From Rhizobiaceae bacterium (GTDB lineage Bacteria; Pseudomonadota; Alphaproteobacteria; Rhizobiales; Rhizobiaceae): a stretch of 9,615 nt of DNA. Where the stretch lies: contig JAGWJK010000099.1 in the NCBI GenBank assembly GCA_028865845.1, positions 1 to 9,615 on the forward strand, in the 5' to 3' direction. A model generated the notes under the pieces. That model was not told where the DNA came from. It ran no database searches and worked only from the letters and a program-made list of their open reading frames with translations. This document shows, piece by piece, positions 5,717-9,615 of this stretch; within the stretch, counting starts at the first letter, position 1; each line of letters opens with the position of its first letter. Position numbers and translations under genes: made by a program.

Positions 5717-6670
5717 ATGATCGTACTTCTCACCCGCCGCATCGTGGGTCTGGTCCTGACCCTGCTCACCGTTTCGCTGCTGATTTTCGCGGTGATGGCG
5801 ATGCTGCCGGGCGATCCGGCATCGATTACGCTGGGAACCTCGGCAACGCCGGAGACGTTGGCGGCGCTAAGGCACGAGATGGGCCTCGATCAGTCGCTGA
5901 TCGTCCGCTACGGTCAATGGCTCGGCGGCGCGCTGACGGGCGATCTCGGCAAATCCTATACCTATGGCGTGCCCGTGGCCGGCCTGATCCTCGAGCGCCT
6001 CTCCGTCACGCTGCCGCTTGCGGTCCTTGCCGTCGTTCTGTCGATCCTGATCGCCGTGCCGCTCGGCGTTCTCGCTGCTGCCCGGCGCGGCGGCCCTGTC
6101 GATATCGCCGCGACGCTGTTTTCGCAGATAGGGATCGCCGTCCCCGGATTCTGGGTGGGGTTGCTGCTTGTGCTTCTGTTCTCGACCTGGCTTGGCTGGA
6201 TGCCGGCCGGCGGCTTTCCCGGCTGGTCAAACGGGGTCTGGCCGGCCTTAAGGGCGCTGATCCTGCCGGCAATCGCACTTGCCTTGCCGCAGGCCGGCGT
6301 GCTGACGCGGGTTACCCGCGCGGCCGTGCTCGATACGCTGCATGAGGATTTTGCCCGTACCGCCGTCGCCAAGGGCCTGTCGCGTGCCGCGGTGTTATGG
6401 AGACATGTCGTTCCGAATGCGCTGGTCCCTGTTCTGACCATCCTCGGCCTGCAGTTCACCTTTCTCGTCGCCGGCGCAGTACTGATCGAGAACGTGTTTA
6501 CCCTGCCCGGCCTCGGGCGGCTTGCCTATCAGGCGCTCAGCCAGCGCGACATTATCGTGCTGCAGGATGTCGTGCTGTTCTTCGCCGGCCTTGTCGTCGT
6601 CATGAACTTCCTGGTCGATCTTTCCTATCTCGTCATCGACCCACGGCTTCGCAGCGGGAGCGCACGATGA
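5717..6670 (+). CDS. ABC transporter permease, DppB/OppB type
   Basis: The gene starts at ATG 5717 and encodes 317 residues. A GTG at 5669 in the same frame lies in the repeat hairpin and would add unsuitable residues. No strong Shine-Dalgarno precedes 5717. A tiny frame ATG-GAC-ATG-CAA-TGA (5706-5720) overlaps the start and could couple translation. The product is an inner-membrane channel subunit of a peptide/nickel-type importer. The first membrane helix (about residues 8-29) is followed by the family motif MLPGDPA (29-35), a periplasmic part with GLDQSLIVRYGQWL (56-69), then about five further hydrophobic segments. The EAA loop that contacts the ATPase reads DFARTAVAKGLS...VVPNAL (211-235). 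The C-terminus has LPGLGRLAYQAL (263-274) and ends VIDPRLR. Length and motifs are complete. It overlaps the next permease gene by 4 bp. Confidence 0.93.
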   Translation: MIVLLTRRIVGLVLTLLTVSLLIFAVMAMLPGDPASITLGTSATPETLAALRHEMGLDQSLIVRYGQWLGGALTGDLGKSYTYGVPVAGLILERLSVTLPLAVLAVVLSILIAVPLGVLAAARRGGPVDIAATLFSQIGIAVPGFWVGLLLVLLFSTWLGWMPAGGFPGWSNGVWPALRALILPAIALALPQAGVLTRVTRAAVLDTLHEDFARTAVAKGLSRAAVLWRHVVPNALVPVLTILGLQFTFLVAGAVLIENVFTLPGLGRLAYQALSQRDIIVLQDVVLFFAGLVVVMNFLVDLSYLVIDPRLRSGSAR

Positions 6671-7536
6671 CGATCACGGAGGCCGCCGCACCTTCCACCA
6701 CCAAGCGACGTTCGCGCCTGCGCGCGCTACGCCGCCTCAACCTGGTCGTCGGCGCGCTGATCATCCTCACCCTTGCCGGCGTGGCGGTACTGTCGCTGTT
6801 CTGGACGCCGGTGCCGCCGACAAAGATGCAGATCATTCACAAGCTGCAACCGCCCTTCGGCTTCGGCCTGCTCGGCACGGACCAGCTCGGGCACGACGTG
6901 CTGTCGATGCTGATGGCCGGCTGCTGGAATTCGATGTCGATCTCGCTGTCGGCGGTTGCGATCGGCGGGACGATCGGCACGACCATCGGCATCACGGCGG
7001 CTGCCCGGCGCGGCCTGTTCGAAGCACTGGTGATGCGCGCCTGCGATGTCGTCTTCGCATTGCCGCCTATCCTCTCGGCCATGATCCTCGGCGCCTTTCT
7101 CGGAACGGGACGTCTGACGGCGATCATCGCCATCGCGGTCTTCATGGTGCCGGTCTTTGCCCGTGTCGCGCTCGGATCAGCCTTGCAGGCCTGGAGCCGC
7201 GATTACGTGCTGGCGGCGCGCGCCATCGGCAACACCAGGCTTTCGATTACCCTGCGGCACGTGCTGCCGAATATCATCAGCGGCATCATCGTGCAGGCGA
7301 CGATCCAGCTCGGCCTTGCCATTCTTACAGAGGCAGGCCTTGCCTTCCTTGGCCTCAGCGTGCCGCCGCCGGCCCCGACATGGGGGCGGATGCTGGCGGA
7401 TGCGCAGACCTATTTCCAGCAGGCACCCTGGCTCGCGCTGCTGCCGGGTCTTGCGATTGCCCTTTCCGTCCTCGGCTTCAATCTGCTCGGCGACGGGCTG
7501 CGCGACCTTCTCGACCCACGCGAAGCGAGCCGATGA
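6667..7536 (+). CDS. ABC transporter permease, DppC/OppC type
   Basis: The ATG at 6667 overlaps the TGA of the previous gene (ATGA), a classic sign of translational coupling. An upstream in-frame start at 6397 would lie deep inside the previous gene. The 289-residue product is the second inner-membrane subunit. It has a basic cytoplasmic N-terminus (KRRSRLRALRR, 13-23), a first membrane helix (about 25-46), the periplasmic-side motif FGLLGTDQLGHDVLS (66-80), and about five more hydrophobic segments. The EAA loop is DYVLAARAIGNTR...LRHVLPN (179-202), and LAFLGLSVPPPAPTWG (225-240) and the NLLGDGLRDLLDP end (272-284) are typical of DppC. The usual GTDxLGRDxxSR motif has His for the first Arg and Met for the second, which is a small deviation. 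No ATP-binding subunit gene follows. Confidence 0.93.
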   Translation: MTITEAAAPSTTKRRSRLRALRRLNLVVGALIILTLAGVAVLSLFWTPVPPTKMQIIHKLQPPFGFGLLGTDQLGHDVLSMLMAGCWNSMSISLSAVAIGGTIGTTIGITAAARRGLFEALVMRACDVVFALPPILSAMILGAFLGTGRLTAIIAIAVFMVPVFARVALGSALQAWSRDYVLAARAIGNTRLSITLRHVLPNIISGIIVQATIQLGLAILTEAGLAFLGLSVPPPAPTWGRMLADAQTYFQQAPWLALLPGLAIALSVLGFNLLGDGLRDLLDPREASR

Positions 7537-7568
7537 ATTTCAGATATCGATAGATGTGAGATGCAAGC

Positions 7569-8960
7569 ATGACCGAAGAGACCGATCTTTCCATCCGCCA
7601 GCTGATTGAGAAATTTTCCGACAGGAGCCTGTCCCCGAGCGAATATTGGCTGGCGCTGGAGCAGCATATCGAAGCCTGGGAGCCGACGATCGCAGCGCTT
7701 TATGCCTATGATCCGGAAGACGCGCGCAAGCAGGCTGCGGCTTCGACGGAGCGCTGGTCGAAGGGCACGACGCTCGGGCCGCTCGACGGCATCCCGGTTA
7801 CGCTGAAGGAGCTCATCGCCACCAAGGGCCAGCCGGTGCCGCTCGGTACTGCCGCCGTCGAACTCATACCCGCCGAAGCGGATGCGCCGATCGCGGCCCG
7901 CATGCGTGAAGACGGCGCCGTGATGTTCGCCAAAACCACATGCCCGGACTACGGGATGCTGTCATCGGGACTTTCGAGCTTCCACAAGCTCAGCCGCAAC
8001 CCCTGGGATCCGACCCAGAATCCGGGCGGCTCCAGCGCCGGTGCTTCGGCTGCCGCTGCCGCCGGCTACGGACCGCTGCATATCGGCACGGATATCGGCG
8101 GCTCGGTGCGCCTTCCCGCCGGCTGGACCGGCATCTTCGGTTTCAAACCGAGCCATGGCCGCATTCCCGTCGACCCCTTCTTTGTCGGACGCTGCGCCGG
8201 GCCGATGACGCGCACGGTCGAGGACGCCGCCTATTCAATGGCGACGCTTTCACGTCCCGACTGGCGCGACGGCACCAGCCTGCCGCCCAACGAGATCGAC
8301 TGGATGGATCTTGATATCGACGTGCGCGGCCTGAAGATCGGGCTGATGCTCGATGCCGGCTGTGGCCTGCCCGTCGATGCCGAGGTGCGCGAAGCTGTGA
8401 TTGCCGCCGCCAAACGCTTCGAGGAGGCGGGTGCCATCGTCATCGACGTCGCGCCGGTGCTCACCCGGCAGATGCTCGATGGACTCGACGTCTTCTGGCG
8501 CGCCCGCTTCTGGGGCGATATCCTCAAGCTCAGCGAGGAGCGCCGGGAGACTATCCTGCCCTACATCTACACCTGGGCAAAGCGCGGCGCAGATGTCAGC
8601 GGCGTCGAAGCCGTGCAGGGCTTCAACCAGACCATCGAGATGCGCAAGACCTGCGGCAAATTGTTTTCCGAGGTCGACGCCGTATTGTCACCCACCAATC
8701 CCATCGTTTCCTACCCGGCGGAATGGGCCTCGCCCACCAATGATCCGGCACTGCCCTTCGAGCATATCGGCTTTACCGTTCCCTGGAACATGTCGGAGCA
8801 GCCGGCGTCGTCGATCAATTGCGGCTTCTCGCAATCGGGCATGCCGATCGGCCTGCAGATCGTCGGGCCAAGATTCGGCGACATGCTCGTGCTGCGGCTC
8901 TCCAAGGCCTTTGAAACCTGGACTGGCGGTGTGACGAACTGGCCGAAGAGACCGGCGTGA
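7569..8960 (+). CDS. Amidase-signature family hydrolase
   Basis: The 463-residue protein starts at ATG 7569, 32 bp after the permease stop. The Shine-Dalgarno is weak (GTGAG/GAGATG region). The amidase-signature catalytic triad is intact: Lys80 in PLDGIPVTLKE, cis-Ser155 in NPGGSSAGAS and nucleophile Ser179 in GTDIGGSVRLPAGW. The spacings of 75 and 24 residues match those of FAAH and malonamidase E2. FGFKPSHGRIP (190-200) and GPMTRTVEDAAY continue the signature. The C-terminal part contains PTNPIVSYPAEW, the P-A-S-SIN-CGFS substrate region and GMPIGLQIVGP, so the protein is complete. These enzymes hydrolyse C-N amide bonds to acid plus ammonia or amine. It has no signal peptide and should act in the cytoplasm on whatever the transporter imports. 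GatA, the tRNA amidotransferase subunit, is unlikely in this context without gatB or gatC. The substrate is unknown. Confidence 0.92.
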   Translation: MTEETDLSIRQLIEKFSDRSLSPSEYWLALEQHIEAWEPTIAALYAYDPEDARKQAAASTERWSKGTTLGPLDGIPVTLKELIATKGQPVPLGTAAVELIPAEADAPIAARMREDGAVMFAKTTCPDYGMLSSGLSSFHKLSRNPWDPTQNPGGSSAGASAAAAAGYGPLHIGTDIGGSVRLPAGWTGIFGFKPSHGRIPVDPFFVGRCAGPMTRTVEDAAYSMATLSRPDWRDGTSLPPNEIDWMDLDIDVRGLKIGLMLDAGCGLPVDAEVREAVIAAAKRFEEAGAIVIDVAPVLTRQMLDGLDVFWRARFWGDILKLSEERRETILPYIYTWAKRGADVSGVEAVQGFNQTIEMRKTCGKLFSEVDAVLSPTNPIVSYPAEWASPTNDPALPFEHIGFTVPWNMSEQPASSINCGFSQSGMPIGLQIVGPRFGDMLVLRLSKAFETWTGGVTNWPKRPA

Positions 8961-8982
8961 GAAATTCGGGATTCGAGTGGCG

Positions 8983-9222
8983 CTAAAGGGTCGCGGCACC
9001 CTTTTCCTCGATATCCGCATCGAGCTGGCGCAGCGCCTTTTCGATCACCCGCAGATCGTCCTGCAGGCCGTCGTCGACGCTCATCGCGCTTTCGCTGCCG
9101 GCGCGCTGGATGCCGCGCGCCTCGCTGCGCAATTCCATGAGCCGGTGGATCTTGCGATTCCGCCGAAGATGAATGTCGCTCATAATCTCGCGGATCGTTT
9201 GTTCCATCGCCGTAATCGGCAT
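8983..9222 (-). CDS. Small charged helical protein of unknown function (79 aa), probably stress-induced
   Basis: I choose the ATG at 9222 (N-terminus MPITAMEQTI) because a very strong Shine-Dalgarno, AGGAGAAGG, lies just upstream on this strand (9226-9234). An in-frame ATG at 9255 lacks such a site and would lie close to or within the promoter output. The 79-residue product has no signal peptide or membrane helix. It is rich in Arg, Glu, Asp and Met, with two predicted helices (about residues 5-40, and DDLRVIEKALRQLDADIEE at 55-73) that could form a short coiled coil. I recognise no named family. The gene converges on the amidase gene with only 22 bp between stop codons and no clear terminator. 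The EcfG-type promoter upstream suggests expression in the general stress response or stationary phase. Confidence 0.7.
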   Translation of the reverse strand: MPITAMEQTIREIMSDIHLRRNRKIHRLMELRSEARGIQRAGSESAMSVDDGLQDDLRVIEKALRQLDADIEEKGAATL

Positions 9223-9266
9223 GATCCTTCTCCTCTCGAACAAGATTTTGATCAATCGAGAGGAAT

Positions 9267-9291
9267 AACGACAAAAGACTCAAGCGGTTCC
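9267..9291 (-). promoter_or_regulatory. EcfG/RpoE2-type general stress promoter for the 79-aa gene
   Basis: Read on the minus strand, GGAAC (9291-9287) and CGTT (9270-9267) are separated by exactly 16 bp. This is the GGAAC-N16/17-CGTT motif recognised by the alphaproteobacterial general-stress sigma factor of the PhyR-NepR-EcfG pathway (RpoE2 in Sinorhizobium). Transcription would start near 9260, leaving a leader of about 40 nt before ATG 9222. The -35 half lies in a 12-bp palindrome (GTTCC-AG-GGAAC, 9287-9298) directly beside the stop codon of the NlpC/P60 gene, so the 79-aa gene has its own promoter. Confidence 0.7.
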
Positions 9292-9298
9292 AGGGAAC

Positions 9299-9615
9299 TT
9301 ACGTTACGAGACGACGATAGCCCGTCGGCTGTTCGTAGAGCCAGCCGATGCGCTCGACGGCATCGGCGAAATCCTCGCGTGCCACGGTCATGGTGTGGCC
9401 GTTGGCATGCACCATGGTTTTCTCGTCTTCCATGATGGCAACATGACCCTTCCAGAAAACGAAATCGCCGCGCCGCAGCTCTTCGCGGTCAATCGGCGTG
9501 CCGAGGCCGGCGGCCTGCATGTCGGTATCGCGGGGTGCTGCGCGACCAGTCATCAGCAAGGCAAGCTGCACCAGCCCGGAGCAATCGATGCCAAGCCCGG
9601 AACGGCCGCCCCAGA
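9299..9615 (-). CDS. NlpC/P60-family cell-wall peptidase, C-terminal part (5' end outside window)
   Basis: The frame is open on the minus strand from the window edge (first full codon at 9613) to TAA at 9299-9301, showing 104 residues. The visible part is the catalytic NlpC/P60 (C40) domain. It begins WGGRSGLGIDCSGLVQLAL, with the nucleophile Cys at visible residue 11. RRGDFVFWKGHVAIM follows, with the catalytic His at 57, and then MVHANGHTM, where H69 is probably the third catalytic residue. These cysteine endopeptidases cut the gamma-D-Glu/meso-diaminopimelate bond in peptidoglycan stem peptides or related murein peptides. The N-terminal part, where SH3-like domains or a signal peptide would lie, is outside the window. 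The GTG at 9571 lies after the catalytic Cys and cannot be the start. The gene ends 8 bp before the stress promoter of the 79-aa gene. Confidence 0.92.
   Translation of the reverse strand, partial: WGGRSGLGIDCSGLVQLALLMTGRAAPRDTDMQAAGLGTPIDREELRRGDFVFWKGHVAIMEDEKTMVHANGHTMTVAREDFADAVERIGWLYEQPTGYRRLVT

Noticed and set aside
4522..5769. Minus-strand open frame of 415 codons opposite the binding-protein gene
   Set aside because: It runs through the RIME-like element and antisense to a clear SBP family 5 gene, and its product has no recognisable domain.
6397..6666. Start at 6397 for the second permease
   Set aside because: The extra 90 residues are a frame-shifted reading of the first permease gene. 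The ATGA overlap at 6667 gives the normal start.

Overview
The window looks like chromosomal or large-replicon DNA from a Rhizobium/Agrobacterium-type alphaproteobacterium. This is inferred from the GC-rich codon use, RIME-like and other mosaic intergenic palindromes typical of Rhizobiaceae, a perfect GGAAC-N16-CGTT (EcfG-type general stress) promoter, and the style of the gene families. There is no IS element, CRISPR array, tRNA or rRNA.

Layout. Bases 2-859 (+) hold the C-terminal part of a class III PLP aminotransferase that enters from the left edge. Bases 860-1371 are a gene-poor, partly AT-rich stretch with several small hairpins, a possible promoter and a possible 31-codon ORF. It leads to a 64-aa protein of unknown function (1372-1566), whose last codons lie inside a terminator-like hairpin. 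Bases 1567-1880 contain a mosaic of imperfect palindromes. A 30-bp dyad then abuts the ribosome binding site of a TTG-started P1-family (DmpA/NylC-like) N-terminal-nucleophile peptidase gene (1881-2879). A LysR-type regulator (2895-3815) follows 15 bp later. Two back-to-back dyads at 3844-3897 precede a peptide/nickel-type ABC uptake operon: substrate-binding protein (3979-5508), a 208-bp gap with an inverted pair of RIME-like hairpin elements, permease 1 (5717-6670), permease 2 (6667-7536, ATGA overlap) and an amidase-signature hydrolase (7569-8960). Two minus-strand genes converge on this operon: a 79-aa charged helical protein (8983-9222) behind the EcfG-type promoter, and the C-terminal part of an NlpC/P60 cell-wall peptidase running off the right edge.

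How the genes may work together. The P1 peptidase, LysR regulator, periplasmic binding protein, two permeases and amidase form one plus-strand block of about 7 kb. The simplest reading is a LysR-controlled uptake-and-hydrolysis system for a small amide or peptide-like compound. The binding protein captures it, the permeases import it, and the amidase and P1 enzyme cut amide bonds in the cytoplasm. The substrate cannot be read from the sequence. No ATP-binding subunits are encoded in the block, and it ends against a convergent gene, so the ATPases must come from elsewhere. The most notable observations are this ATPase-less transporter with two unrelated amide hydrolases, the EcfG-type promoter in front of the 79-aa gene, the tandem dyads before the transporter, the hairpin at the TTG start, and the RIME-like element inside the operon.
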